64,000 nucleotides of DNA from contig JALJCS010000020.1 in assembly GCA_023055355.1 (NCBI GenBank), forward strand, positions 9,469,001 through 9,533,000, in the 5' to 3' direction. The DNA comes from Agelaius tricolor. Taxonomy: Eukaryota > Chordata > Aves > Passeriformes > Icteridae. The translations under genes and the position numbers were made by a program. Each line of letters begins with the position of its first letter. Within the stretch, counting starts at the first letter, position 1. Under the pieces are notes generated by a model. The model made no database searches. It was not told the DNA's origin and saw only the letters and a program-made list of their open reading frames with translations. This document shows positions 22,092 to 35,692 of this stretch, one piece after another.

Positions 22092-22311
22092 TTTGTGGTG
22101 GGCAGAGGAAGGTGGGCTGGTTCCAGATTGGTTTTGATGGCAAAGTTGGGAAGAAAAATGAGTGGTTGGTATTTCTCATTTACCTCCTTCACCATCACTG
22201 CTCCTCTGCTTTCACCAGCTGTACAAAAGGACACAGAACAGTAGCATGCTTTTTTGGCAAATGTTTATTTTGTGGGCTTTTCTTACACAAATTTTGGAAG
22301 TTTGAAACATA
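22092..22311 (+). repeat. Paralogous segment B, copy 2
   Basis: Second copy of the 17,687-17,910 sequence, about 4.4 kb downstream in the same orientation. Homology ends just after ATTTTGGAAG, where the two loci diverge completely. Confidence 0.9.
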
Positions 22312-24261
22312 GAAAACAACCTTGAGGATGTGGGGTGGAGCAGAGCCACCTTGCACTGGTGTATGGATTTTGGGTCAGTTGTCTTGTGGTAGCAGCAGAA
22401 ATGAAAATTTACCTGGGAAAAAAGTTGTCCCAGGGAGGTGAGGGAGTTCAGCCCTCCAAAAATTTCTTCACTGAGCTGGTGTCTGCAAACACAAAGCATT
22501 TGGGACTGACGGCTCTTTGAACCAATTGTGATGCTATAAAGGCTGCCAGATAAATGATCCATACAATTTCTGAATCTCACTGACCCCTTTGGGACAGCTC
22601 CCCTAAGGAGATCCTGGGACTTTTGGGGGGCATAAGGCAACCTCATGGATAAAGGTGCAAACCAGTATCAGATTGGATTGGTTTTGATTGATTTTTCACA
22701 TGTGAAATGGAGATTTTCTGACTAGAATTTCCTTGATTAACTGAAATAGAAGGATTTGAAATACTGTTCAAGGCAGTTCATTTCTGGGAGCATGTGCTCA
22801 TGTCTGGGGACTCCAGCACTGAGCTAACAATGGATCTGTTGCTGGCAGGGAGGGATGTTGGCTGTGTGCCCTCAGCTGGTGACAGTCTGGGCAGGAGGAA
22901 GGGGGTGCCAGCCTCGGGCTCTGGGGACACTGCCACCATCTCTGCTGGGTCTGTGCAGAGCCACTGTGTCCTCCAGTTCAAGCCTTTGGCCAAATTCTCA
23001 TTCCATTCAGACAGCTGGTAATGGCCAATATTGGGGTGTGTAACCTGCCTGGTTTTTTACCACTGCTCTGTCTTGTGCCTCTGAACTGGAAGCAAACACA
23101 AGACCAAGCCAAGCACCTTAACTCCCAGACTAAACCATGGCCTTCCTCATACTCTTCATCCCTCAGAAAACTGGGATACTGCCTTTGGATTGAGCAGAGA
23201 ATGTACTTTTGGGCTGTAACCTTTGCAGCTGCTGGGTCTTTAATATGAAGAAGGGTCTGAAAAGATCAGTTTGGATCTGATCCTCATTCACCTTGCAGGG
23301 CCCCTGAAGCAGCTGGTGCAGGAGTTGCAGTTCAGGTGTCTCATGTGCCTATTTTCCATGAACAGGTTTCCCACCTGGGCCGTGTCTCCCATGGCAGATT
23401 GTAGCTGGAGGTCCCTCTTGGGAATTCTGGCTGTTTTTCCCACAGGCTAATGCAAAGTACCACAGGGGATGGGAAGTGGGCAGGAATCTGTCATACAGAG
23501 GAAAGTAGAGGCCCTGGCTGCATTTTATATTGCAGTGGTGTTTTGGTAATAATGCCTTTTATCAATAATGGCTTGGTTTTTATTAATTTGGGGGAATGTG
23601 TCCCAAACAGCTTTCCCTAGGGACAGGGCTTGGAGTGGCTCTGGTAGAAATGCCACCTGTACAATGGTGTGAAGACAGGGGCTGTTAAAATGAAGAATTC
23701 CTTTCTGGCCTCAGTGCTCCTGTAGGTGTACCCAGGTTTGCTAAAAATAGGCTCCTTAGCTGCCTGGAAATGGGCTGCCCCAGGCGCTTGACTCCTGCAG
23801 CTCCCCTCCTCCTTTCCCTACGTTTGAAGTCGAATGCTTATGGATGTTTTTTAGCTTATCACAAACCCATCACACCTGGCAGTACTCCACCGTTCCAGGG
23901 CTGAGGGTTTTCTTTCTCAGCCTCCACCCATGCATGTACCTCTGGGGAGCAGAGCACGTGAAATCCTCTGCTGCTGCAAGAGCAGCTTGTCACTTCTCCC
24001 TGCCTCACAGATGGTGCTTAGCATTTCTGTCAGGAGCATTTCCCACCTTCTGAAGGAGCTCAGACACTGGCTGTGCCCTTGATCCTGTGACAGACTCCTT
24101 CTTGTGGCCTTTAGTCTCTGCTTTGAGCCCTCAGGCTTGTCCTGAGGGGCTGGATCAGCTTGAGAAGGGGATGGTATTTCCAGGAGTCCTCCTGTTTTAA
24201 GTGTTTCCCTCACAGAGATCACAGGGAGAAGAAAATTCACTGTTGATACCTGCTGAGACAG
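22312..24261. other. Non-coding, nothing recognised
   Basis: CpG-poor sequence with no supportable exon or repeat. An AT-rich patch at about 23,535-23,600 and a CTAAAAATAG (MEF2-like) word at about 23,742 are the only conspicuous words. Confidence 0.45.
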
Positions 24262-24400
24262 AACCATGCAATTGTTTGGGTTGGAAGGGACCTGAAATAT
24301 AATTTAATTCCAATTCCTCTGCCATTGGCAAGGACACCTTTTGGAGTCCCATCAGATTTAAGAGACACCTTCCACTGGATTTAGAGTTTTTGCACCACCA
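24262..24400 (-). mobile_element. CR1 LINE 3' end fragment
   Basis: On the plus strand: ACCATGCAATTGTTTGGGTT, GGAAGGGACCTGAAATATAA, a CTCTGCCATTGGCAAGGACA stretch and a degenerate CACCTTCC block, that is, a reversed CR1 3' end. The boundaries are approximate. Confidence 0.78.
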
Positions 24401-24879
24401 GCAGCAGCTGGAGGGGTCTTGTACTAATCTTGTTTTTTTGTGGCGCACATTAGGGGACATCTGGCTGAGAGGGAAAGGACATTTGGAAAACGTGGCCATG
24501 TCCCCAGCAGGGCCCTGTGGGTGTGAGGCACTGACACAGGCAGGGCTGCCACCAGGAAAGGGGACACAGAGGGATCTGTGCTGCAATGTGTGGGCTGGCT
24601 GTGCATGGGAGCACTGCAGGAGTAACCACAGGCTGCTGCAGGCTGGGAAAAGCACTGGGAAAGATGTGTGGGCCCTGCTGTGCCTGCCAGCTGAGCCAGG
24701 GATGGGCCCAGGCTGCTCTTCCCACCCTGGGCCTGCCTGCTGCAGCCAGGCTCAGGGGGTCTGTCCCAAACTGTGTTTTGAAGGTTGAGGGAGCTGGTTT
24801 GGGCACACCTGAGGCCTGAAGGGGTGTGCAGCTGGTGCTGGCCATGGCTCCATGGCTGGAAGTGTGGCACTCCATACAG
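24401..24879. other. Non-coding, nothing recognised
   Basis: Moderately GC-rich sequence. The overlapping frames of up to 172 codons on both strands look like shadows of each other and contain no domain. Confidence 0.45.
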
Positions 24880-25245
24880 GAGAATGCAGGACATGGTTTA
24901 TGGTGCAACAGAAAGGATCCATCCTGGTTTATTTCACACATCCCCTTTTGTAAGGTTTTTAAGAACACCCCCTACCCCTAATTGATCAGTAACAGGTTGT
25001 TACCCTATATTAATTGGTCACTCAAACCCCTGGTGTGTACATACAGGGAAAATTGTCTGTGAGAGAAAAATGAAAGCTATCTAACAGTGTAAAAGAGTTT
25101 ATACAGGTGACTAATGTTTATCACAGGCCTAAGAGCTCTTCCTCAGGAAAAACAAGTTGTTTTTCACTGCTGCAGAGCTCTGTTGTCACCAAGAGCTGTC
25201 AGCTTTCTCATGGTTTCTCTTGGTTTGAGTCAGGGTTTGGTTTGT
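24880..25245 (-). mobile_element. Candidate solo LTR of an avian endogenous retrovirus
   Basis: The block is unlike its surroundings: AT-rich and free of stops or coding signal. On the minus strand it has an AATAAA (complement of 24,928-24,933) some 30-40 bases downstream of an A-rich TATA-like stretch (near 24,950-24,965), as in a U3-R-U5 segment. It resembles passerine LTRs I recall, but I cannot name the family. No target-site duplication or exact TG/CA ends could be fixed. It may be a non-LTR repeat. Confidence 0.42.
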
Positions 25246-28227
25246 GGGCCTTTGGCTGCTGTTGACCACCACAGAGGGGGTGCAGGAGCTGAGACATGGC
25301 TGGAAGGAGCTGCAGGGGATGGTTGTGTCTCCCCAGTGCCCACCCCCAGCCCAGGTGCTGGTCACAGGCCTGAGCCAGGCTCATCTGTGGGGTGAGCAGG
25401 CAGGAAGGCACCCCAGGCAGGCAGTGCAAGGGAATCTGGCTGAACAGGCCATGAGCATGAGGAGCTGCTCCTTTCCCTTCCAGCACACATGAACCCTGTC
25501 ACAGGTGCTGGAAAAAAGGTCCCTTCCCTGGAGAGGGGAACAGGGATTCCCCCTATCCCCCTAATGCAAGTGTGGCTGCAGTCCCTGCACATGAAGGATC
25601 CCCTGTGAAGCCTTTCCAGCAGCTTTCTACCAAGAAAACTGTTCCATTTAGGTAGAATTCTGTAGGGTTTCTTCAAGAATGTTCCAGAGGCAGGGATAGA
25701 GTAGAACAGGGAGGGGGAGAGTGAAGGAGAGTTAATGTGCAGGACCTTTTCAGAGGGTTTCATTCCATGGGGCAAGGGACATCCCTGTGGTGTCACCACA
25801 AATCCTACAGATCCAGGTGAGAAAAATCTCAGAGGCTCTGTGCAGGTGGAGGGAGACCCAAATGCTGCTGAATTCCAATTCTTTGTGACATCCCTGCTGC
25901 TTCAGCTCTGTGTCCATGGACTGCAGCAGTGGGTACCCCATTGCTGAGCCCAGGCCCCACTGCTGTGTCTGCCCTGTGGGGCTGAAGCCCCTTTCCTGCA
26001 CAGAGCATGTTGCTGACTGACTTTTCAGGGGTGTCATTGCTGTTAGCTCTTGAGGAGACAGGAAAATTCACAAATGTGCTTGGAAACACTTTGTCTTGCT
26101 AAGAGCTTTGCTCCCTGGGTCAGGCTCTCTGATAATATCAGTGTCTGAGCTCAGGGAGGGATGTTTTGGTGGCTGCTGCACTGCAAACAAGACAGATAAA
26201 TAATAGCAATCCATGTAGACAGAGGTAATTAAAGTGACAGCCCCACTGACAAATAGCTGAGTAAATGGATGGGGTGATTTGCTAATGAAATGAGGATAAA
26301 TGGATATATGGACATGCAGGATGGGGAAAATGACAGAAATATGAATTTGGTGTATTCCCAATAGGCACTCTCGGGGCTGCTATGCAATGATTTAGTCAAA
26401 CAAGGCTTTGTGTCCTAAATCATGAAGTTGTTGCAGATTGCAAAGACTTTTTTGTTTTTTTCCCTTTGGCTAGGTGTGGGATTGATTCAGAACTGGAGGA
26501 AGAGTGCAAGTTCCCAAAAGAGGCAAAGCTGGACAATAATCCCAGTGCTGGGCCAGTGACTGTGGGTTAAAGTACAAAGTACCTTCAAGGCAAGGAGATG
26601 TGCAAGCACTTTGATGAAAAGTCAAGGGAATTTTCTGTTCTTTAGTCCTCCATTTAGTAATGGTGCAAGGTGCAGGAATGTTTGCAAGTGTTAGCATTGA
26701 GATGAGTCAAAATGGGAGAAAACAGGGCTAGGAAGTCCTGATAGCCAAGTTATGCTCTCTGCAAGCTCCCAGATGATGTTGGAGTGGACAGAAAGTCCTG
26801 AAGGTGGTGTCAGCCCCTATTTAAAGCTGAGGATCTGATGTGTATCAGCTTCTCTAGACCCTGATTAAGCCCAGCTTAAGCTGCTTTACATCTGGGACCA
26901 GTGCAAGAATGGTTTAAGCTCACTCTTAGACAATGAGGAGTTTCAGATCTGTGGTTATACACAGCTTGGCTGATAAACAGCTTCTCTTGGTTTTTAAATC
27001 CCCTGTGCTGTATGCTAAGAAATCCATGAATTTTTTGACAATTTCAGTCAACTTTGGAGCAGAATCTGAATATCCAGCTTGTGATCCTACTGCTCATCAA
27101 CAAAATACTTGGCAAAGATAAATATTTATCTATTAGTTGCTGTATTTTTGGCTTATTCTGGCCGTCTGATGTTATTTAAAGTGTTCTCCCTACCTTTGTG
27201 GCCTCCTAAGACCCTACAGCAGTCTTGCACATGCAGCTGTTTCTGGGGAAATACCATGGAAAAATCATAGCTGTTCCACTTTTTAAGTGAAGCCTGGAGT
27301 GGTTTCTCTGGCTTTAATGGAAGAGGCACCAAGTGCTGAGCAGCTTTTCAACTTCATGTGCTCAGGGTGGGGAAAAATGCTCCTTTAATATGAAAATGAC
27401 ATGATGCTTCTTTTCCAGAAATAGCATACAGTGTGTTTGGAGGGTACCCATTAATCTTCATTAAATTAGTGTCCTGGAAATTGGGGTGAACAGAGGTGCA
27501 GAGGGGGAGGAGATGGGGCAGCTCTGGAGCATGTGTACCCTGCTGCTTTGTGCAGCTCAGAACATTCAAAGTGCTGCTTGTCAGGACTTGAAGCTGAACT
27601 TTATGGAGGGATAAGATGGAGGAGGCAGGAGAAGGAGGCAGCATAACTCCCCTGGAGGCAGCATTTCTGCTCAGAGCCTGCTTTGTTTTGGTGTGCTCTT
27701 CCTTCCTTGAGATGAATTAATTGGCAGTGGTGGGGAAGCTTTTGAAGGCTGCCTGGTGCCACAAGCCACATGTCCCTCTGTGTCCTGCAGGAAAAGCACA
27801 GCAAACCAATCTGCCAAATTGCTCTCAAGATGGAGAGCTGCCTCCCAGCCTGGGTGGTCCCTTGCTTTCCAGAGAGGGAAATAGCAGGTGTAAAGCACCT
27901 TTTGGATGCAGAGCTTTCAAAGCATTGCCCCTGCGTGGAGCTGGGCTGTGTTTGCAGCCCACAGTGCCAGGATTCCCTTCCCAGAGGTTGAGTCACTCCC
28001 TGGCTGTGGTTTTGCTTTGGTTGCTCTGTGCTCTGGTCTGGTGTGTGAGCAGCAGGTACTAAATATTGCCTTTTGCAAGGGCCTGTCTCTCACTGTGGAA
28101 ACCCAGAGCACTGGGAATATTTTCCTGTCTGCTCTGGAGTGCCCTGACCCACAGGAGAGCACTGACTTTGACCCTCATTCATGGAGAAAGTTTCCTGAAC
28201 TCCAGAATAGACTGGAATCCACAAGAG
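25246..28227. other. Non-coding with a CNE-like patch
   Basis: No gene recognised. The stretch at about 26,130-26,460 is AT-rich and complex, with GGTAATTAAAG and GATTTGCTAATGAAATGA, and resembles the CNE-like islands elsewhere. The rest looks like ordinary decayed intergenic DNA. Confidence 0.45.
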
Positions 28228-28697
28228 TGTGAAATAGATTGTAGAGAGTAGTGCAGGTATATCACTTGGTGAGAAATTTGGGTTCTGGGATTTTTAGTAT
28301 GTTGTGGATGGAAGCAAGATGGAGGGCACAGGGTGTCATCCTGGGCTGCTGCTTCTTCCTCCTTCTTCATGGGTTTGGGTGGCATTTTGTAATTGGGTGG
28401 AAAAGTCCCCATTGCAGCTCTTTGGGATCAGTTATTGGGTTAAAAGGGAAATAATCTAGGTGTCAGTTCCTAATTGGATAGTTTAGCTTTATAAGACCTT
28501 GTAATGAAAGATTTTTAGCCATTTTTGTGCTGCTTTTCCAGTGCACTGAGCCTGGTGCGACAGCATGCAAAACTCTAGATAAGATCATAATAAACAAGAA
28601 CCTGAAGACTGAAAAGATCCAGTGGGTCTCTCTTTGCTGACACAGAACCACTCCAGGAGGGTCTCCCCCGACAGGGGAGCCCCCTGGTACCCTGACA
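28228..28697 (+). mobile_element. Candidate solo LTR of an avian endogenous retrovirus
   Basis: Starts TGTGAAATAG. It has a TATA-type TTTATAAGACC (28,488-28,498) and, about 95 bases on, an AATAAA (28,589-28,594), then a GGGTCTCTCTTTGCTGACAC stretch. This is the expected order U3, TATA, R/polyA and U5. A TGACACA at 28,638-28,644 or a TGACA ending at 28,697 could be the 3' end. No matching flanking duplication was found and no internal retroviral genes follow, so a solo LTR is the best reading. Confidence 0.5.
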
Positions 28698-31600
28698 TTG
28701 CATCTTCCTCTGAGAAGTTGGTTTGCTCTGTCCCTGGGCTGGGCAGAAATCAGGGACGATGATTTCCCCAGGCCAGGAGTTCCTTTGCTTCCCCTCAGCC
28801 TGTGCAGGATGCAGTGCCTGCTCCTGAGGGATGTGAGCACAGCCACACCTCTGAGGCTTTGTGTTGATTGGCAAAAGCTTAGAAACACTTTTTGTCACCA
28901 ATTGGAACTTCTCTCCATCAGTTTTGCTCTGCTGGTTCCTGTCTGGACCCAAATCTGAGTGTTCAGCATTCCAGACAGGCTGGATTCAAGGGGCAGAGCA
29001 AGGTCATGGTTCATGATTTTTTAAAGGATTTTTCAACGTATCTTTCAGAAAAGAGAGTTTACAAAACCTGGTTCTGTATGACTTAAAACTATTCCTCCCA
29101 CTCTGTTTATTGTGATTTTGCTCTCAAGGTACTTTGAAGCTTTTCTGCTTCATGACTCAAACAGAAAGAAGTGGATGCTATTTCTTGTCAATCTTGACAT
29201 GTTTTATTATTTTTCTTGAAATGGCAGGTACAAACCAAAGCTGAGTTGGGATTTTTCAGCCCACAGCTTGTATTGCTGACACTGAAAGATTGGATATGTG
29301 TGGATGGAAGAGTCTAAAACTCACTTTTCCCACAGTAGCTGGACCTCCTTGGGTTTGCTTTCTTCTTCTTGGTGCCTTTTCCAAATTCCTCTTCATGCTG
29401 AGTAAAGGGAGGTTGTTGCCACAAGTTAGGCAAGGCTTGCTAACAAAGCCTGAGCTTGGAATTTAGGAGTCTAATCCTTGTGTAAGGTGCAATGCCACAA
29501 ACCACTCCAATTACAGAGCAAACTGGTGTGCACATGCTCCATCCTGAGCCCAGCTGGAGCCTGCCTGCTGAGCTGGCACAGCCTTTTATTCCACACTGCT
29601 GGGGGTAGCAGCAGAAAATCTGTGGGCTTTATTCAATTTGACCATAAAGTGAGTAATAAGAAATTCAGGATGCAAATTTTGTCTGCAGTGGTTCAAGGGG
29701 CCCCTGAGATGGATCTGATGCAAGCAGTCTGTCCTGGCTTCTTGCTCTTGTTAAATATCTTTCTCATGCTTTTGTAGAGTGGAGGGGGTTTTTGTGCCAG
29801 GCATAATAAAAATATAACCTCTGCCCCAAATCCTGCTGCTTTCATGTCAGAGCACAGTAAATGTTTGCAGATTTTGATGCCCAAATGCCAGTTTAAACCT
29901 CCTGTCAGCTGTGCTTTGTAGTCAGGGTGAAATTGTTTATCCCTTTTTCCTCTTACTCAAGCCTGTTTAGGTGTAACCTGTTCCTGTAAAAAAGCAATTT
30001 CTCCCACACTGTAAACTATATTTTTTTTTGAGATCAAATTATGTAGCATATGGAATTTCCCCTCTGTATTACAGATATAACAAGGCTATTTTTAAGTCAC
30101 TCTCAGCTGAATTAGGTGTATTTTACCTCCACATTTTGGGGCAGGTGTCTCTGGAGAGCTCACAGCCTGGTTGGTGGTGCAGAGCTTGCCTGTCGTGGCA
30201 GACTCTTGTCCCTAAGAGGCATTGCAGGGCCATAAATGATAAACCCTCCTCTTCCCTCCTGGGTTTTCCCATCATTTGGGAAGAGGAGGAAGGGCTGGGA
30301 TGCTGGGAAATGTGGCTGGAGGGGGTGGAGAGGCCATGGATTGCTGCCCATGGCTGAGTGCAATGGGCAAAAATGGGAGGGAATGGGAATTCTGGGATAA
30401 TTCTTTCCAATTCCTTGCCCTGCCCCAGGCACTGCTAAAGGCTGATTTTGAGTCCTCACTGGCACAGCCTGGTGCTGCAGGTGCTGGGAAGATTTAGGCT
30501 GCTTCCAAATCACCAGGATCAGAGGGAAAATGGGATCAGGAGTGCAAATGAGAGAGAGTCAGCAGCAGATTTAATGTCTTGTGGCATTTTCCTTAGAGCT
30601 AAAGCAATTAGCTCAAATATGGAGCCTTGGGTGAGCTTTAATTCCCTTTAAGGTGTATTTTGAAGGTTTCTTGCAAACCCAGGGCTCAGGTGGCATCCCA
30701 GCCTTCCTCCAGGTTTGTGTAGTCTTCCATGCTTGGCTTGTGCTGGAGTTTGAAAGGAGCTCCCTCTGGGAGCTAAAGCATCCCAGCAGCGCTGGCACTG
30801 GAGCTGTGGCTGTGCTCCTGTCAGTGGCAGCTTGTTTCTGGTTTATTGTCTGAAACTGGGGTGGGAGCTGCTGGGCAATTGTCAAGGCTTAGCAAAAAAT
30901 CAATAGTTTTATTTTCCTTTTAGCAGAGCTGCCTCTGAACCCCTCTTTAAGGTTGGTTTCATGTCCAAATGCAGGTCCCCAGTGCTCCTCAGCACGCTCC
31001 ACTGGCTCTGAAATGCCTTCTGTGGTGGGCAGCGTGTCTGATGTGAGCTGATGTGGTTTTGCACTGCTCCCTGCTGCTTCCCTGGGCTCCAGGGGAAGGA
31101 AAAGAGCTGAACTGGTCATGTTCCACTTATCTCCAGCTGTTGAAACATCCTTTTCCAGGTGATGAAGAAACATATTGTTAAGACTTGGGGCCCTGCTCTT
31201 TGCCAAGGATATCGTGTCCATTTACCTTCCCTTAAAATGTTTTTTGCGTTTCATCTCAGTTGGTCTTCACAACACCCATCACTCTGAGAATCAACACCCA
31301 GCTCTAGACTTGGCACTAGGGGATGGAAAACAGAGGAGTGCTCTGCACCAAAGTGACTTCTTGAAGCTGGGGTTTATTGCAAATTAGCCATTAATCATAA
31401 AATAAAAGCTTTGCACAGAACCAGTGCTCCCATGGAAATTCTGGGAGGGCTCTCCTGAGCTCCAATCTCATTTGTGGTGCTCTTGGTTCTTTTGATATTT
31501 GGCACTCCAAGAGGCCTGGCAAGCTCACAGGAATTGACAGAAGAGTCTTTAGGGAAATATGGACCCAGGTGATGTCTTCAGCCTGCTGGAGTTATGGACT

Positions 31601-34600
31601 GGGGCAAAATGCAAAGGGGAAATCTCTGTGCTGGGACAGAACTGGTTGTGCTGTCACTGCTTTGAAGATATCTGCAAGATCTAGGGGAGGATCCATGGCC
31701 CAGGAACTCCATCCTCAGCTGGAGGAGCTGGGTGGAACAGTCTATGACACTGTGCTGGAAGGGAAGCTCCCTCTGTGTCCAGCAGAAATTAAGCTGTCAG
31801 TGAGAAGCTCCTAATGCTGGACTCAGGGTTCAGCCTCTGCAAACCTTAAATCATATTTGAGGTGGCAACAGTGCTAAATCCCAGGAAATGTCACCTCCTG
31901 CCAGGTGGTGGCCTCATTTGTGAGAGGAGATAAAGCTCCCCCAGGCTGCTCACCTTGCTGGTGGGAAGCAGATCCTCACTTTTCCTCCTGCATGGAGCAC
32001 TCAGCTCTTTCAGAGGAATGGGGAGATATAATTAGTGTTTATGAAACACTTGGGGATTGTGTAAAACAAATCATAGAAAAGGGGAGCTCTGCCAGAGCGC
32101 TGACAATATTTACACAACATCTGAAGCCTGCCTGTGTTGGACTTTATCACAAGGAAATCCGTGCAGGTGCCAGAACTTGAGCAACTGTTCAATGCATCCT
32201 GGCTCGGCCCTGCCACCCATGAATCCTGTGGGAAGGCTCAGTTCTTGAAGCTCAGACATGATGTTCCTGCTGGTTATCATCCAAAGCTCTCTGAAGGGGG
32301 AGACCACCTCACTGCTGCTTGTCTGGAAGAGGGATGATGGATCCTCAGGGAGGCCCAAGTATTCCAGGGTTGTGAAAGTGCTTTAAATCCACAAACCTCT
32401 CCTTGCCTTGTTCTGTTTGCTGCTCTTGGCTTTCCCTCCTCCTGCTCTGAGGAGGGGTGGGGTGGGGAGGGCTTAAACCTTCCCCTGAAATTAATTCCAG
32501 TGGCTTCCTTTCACAGTGTCCTTCTCATTTTAGGTGGCACTTCCTGCTCTCCAGGAGGAAGCTGCATCTTCCAAGAGCTCAAAGTCTGAACACTGGAGGT
32601 TATTTCTGCCTTCCTTTAAAAATCTGGAGTTGAAAGTCTGCTCAGGGATGCCACCAGCATCTCAGAGCTAATTGCTGCCCATCAGGATGAGCCCTTGGAG
32701 TCACATCCTCATGCCTGATGTCCCCCCAGAGCCGTGCCCAGTGGGATGAGGCACATCCAGGCTCCTGCAGACTGATGGACTCATCCCTCCCTGATCTTCC
32801 TGGGTTTGAATCCTATTTCACCCTGCCTTTCCCAGCTGATAGGCCGTATCTCCTTGGAGGGCTTTCCCCTGGGATGGGGCCATTCTGCAGGATCTCCTTT
32901 GGCACCAGAAGATGCTTTTTCAGGAAGGGTTGGTGATGGGGTTTTAGGATCCTTGGGGAAAATGCAGCCAGGATCAACGTGCTGATTGTTTCTTGTGCCT
33001 GAACTGCCCAGAATTCCATCTTTTTCCCCTATTTCTGTGCTCAGTGCTGCTTGCCTGGATCTGATACCCAGCTGCCTGCTTCAGGTATCAGCTGGCTGTT
33101 TATCTGTGACTTCCTCCACCCAGTTCAGGGTGACTTTCAGATGAGTGCCAGGCAAGCATGGACTATCCCTGCCTTTTCATAGCACTTTTGGGATCAAGTC
33201 AGATCCTTTTCAGCCCTAGCATGCACTTGTGCAAATACCAGCAGCAAAATGTCCTTCAAAAAACATGTCCCACATGGAAGACAAGAAATCCCTCTGCTCC
33301 TGGAAGGTGGAGTTTTGAGACTTGTCAAAGACCACGGAGGATGTTGGGAAGGAGGAAAAGGGCTGGTGCTTGCAAATTCCTCTGGTCTTTGAGCTCACTC
33401 CTATGGTTTAAATGTAGGAATATGGTTTGGTTTAACTGGAGGAGATTTATGGCTTTTGGAGGAGATGGGTGAAGCAGATATATCTGAAAGCCCTTCTGAA
33501 ATTCAAACAAACAAATGCTGAACACGTTTTATTATATTTTAATTGAATGGTGTCTTGTGTCTCCCATAGACTGCAGGGAAGTGCCAGGAATATTGAGGCA
33601 CTGTTGGGTTATATTGATCACAGGGATAAATCATGAGGGATGTGGAATGAAAGAAAAATTCATTCCTTCTGTACATTTTGTTGTATTGCTTAGGAATGAG
33701 GAAGCTCTGCCTTCCTGGAATTTCAAATGCCTTTGGATGTTTGATCAGATCCCATGTGAGACCAAGTGGTGTGTTTTGGCTCTGCATTTGGGGTTTTTTT
33801 GCATTTCTTGAAGTTACTAGAGAAGCACAAAGTCCTGGCAAGAAATGGATTTCTTTACATCCTGCCTAATGCTGAAACTCCTGTCTGTGTTTCCAAATTT
33901 GAGTGGGAATAAGACTAATGTCCATTTTTGCCTTAGTCCAACTTCTATTTTTGTATTTTCTGCTCTTCTGTGTTTGGGGAGGGAGGGAATTGAGAGGGAA
34001 AGCCAGTGAGGCTCAGCAGCATTGCTAATCAAATCCATGGTCTGATGATTGTCTTAATTTCAATTAGTGCAAACATCCTGCAAGAGGCTGAGGGCAGCTG
34101 TGGATGCTCCAGGGAATCCAGAGCCTCCTTCTCTCTGAAAGCTGGAATGGATCTGCTGGAAGCACCAGTCTGATGGATTGTGCTGGGCTTGTAATGGCAA
34201 TGCAGTGGGAATTGCTGATAGATGGTGCTTAAATGGACTCGAGCAATCTTTCACCCAGAGCTGGATGGCTCTGTTAAAAACACCAGAGCCTTCAGTGGCA
34301 GCTCAAATCTATTTCTGATGTGCAGGGAAAGCAGGAAGGTTTAAACAAAGCAGGCTGAGGAATGTTTGTTGTTTTATTAGTCAGGATTTGCTGTTAAAAT
34401 GGTGTTGGGTTAAAATTTGTTGCCTTTAATTTCCCTGGAAGCTCATTGGCTTCAGTGGGAATGAAGGACAGAGATGGGAAAATCCCAAGCTGTGAAGCTC
34501 AGGGAGGCTGCAGCTCCATCCAGCATTGAACATTTTCCCTCAGAAAGGCTCTTCCACACACTGGAGGGATGTTTTAGTCACCAGCTAGGGCACAACAATG

Positions 34601-35614
34601 ATTGCACAGGTTCAGTGTGTGGATGGCCTGGCTCCCCAGGATAAATTGGGATTTCAGGCCAGGACCTCAGAGCTCACCTGTGTTGCTCTGTATGGCTCCT
34701 GTATGGTCTGGGCTGCTCAAACAGAAGCTGTTCTGCCTCTGAAAGCACTCCTGGAAATGTTTTCAGCTGCATCAGGAGCTCCTGTGTCAGCTCAGGAGTT
34801 CTTTTGGATCACAGCTTTGGGTTTGACTGTCCAGCTTCTACCCCAGGATCTCTTCCCACGAAACACTGGCACAGTGTTGCTTGTCTTGGTTAAAAAAAGA
34901 ATTAGTGAAAACTTTGATTGTGTGGTCTTTAGGCTCTGGTTCAGTCTCTTCAACTGAGCTCCCATGACTCCCTGTCTGTGGCTGCTTCAGGGACTCCTGC
35001 TGGGTGGAATTTGTGACAGTTCAGCAATTCTTGTGTTGTTAATTTGTCACACAGAAGGATTTTCTCCACTGCTGGTCTTCTACTGCTTTCCCCATCTTTC
35101 CTCACCTTGAAGAGGGGGAAAATCCCAAACCAAAATAATATAATCCAGAGTTTTACAGCAGAAATTACCCCTGAGGCACTGAATGTGACTTGGGGTATCC
35201 CTTGGACACAGTGTGGGTGTCAGTTCTTACAGCACACCCAGTTCAGTGGCATTTCTTAACAGGAATGGGGATATAAATGTTTGTGAATGGTCACACAGCA
35301 GTTGTGTTAGCTTAGGAATGGGTTTAATTCAGCATGAACTCCTGTGAAATCTTAAAACAGAGTTTCTGAGCTTGGCTTCCTTGGAGAAAAAGGTGGGAGA
35401 GCTTCACACTTCTACAAGAATTGGGGTTTTAGTTTCTTCACTGGCATTTTTTGCCTTTTTGTCCTCTGGTTCTGCCTCCTCCCTGACACTTACTCTGAAG
35501 AGGCTGTAGCAGCTTTCACACCTTGTCTTGATAACCTGCTGCTGGTTTATTAAGTAACTTTTGGGCTTTAATTGAATTAAACCTTCATGGATGAAGGATT
35601 GGATGAAAGCTTCA
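28698..35614. other. Non-coding, nothing recognised
   Basis: Seven kilobases of CpG-poor sequence with no recognisable exon, RNA gene or transposon. The open frames are all under 130 codons and lack domains. A few small AT-rich patches (for example 30,010-30,070 and 33,520-33,550) are unremarkable. Confidence 0.5.
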
Positions 35615-35692
35615 CTAAGCCTCTTCCTAAGGCAGGGGGTTGGAGCTGAAGAGTCTTTAAGGTCCCTTCCAAGCCAAACCATCCCATGGTTA
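35615..35692 (+). mobile_element. CR1 LINE 3' end fragment
   Basis: Reads CTTCCTAAGGCAGGGGGTTG, then GAGCTGAAGAGTCTTTAAGG, TCCCTTCCAAGCCAAACCAT and a short ATTCTCT-type tail. This is a plus-strand CR1 3' end, 5'-truncated to about 80 bp. Confidence 0.8.
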
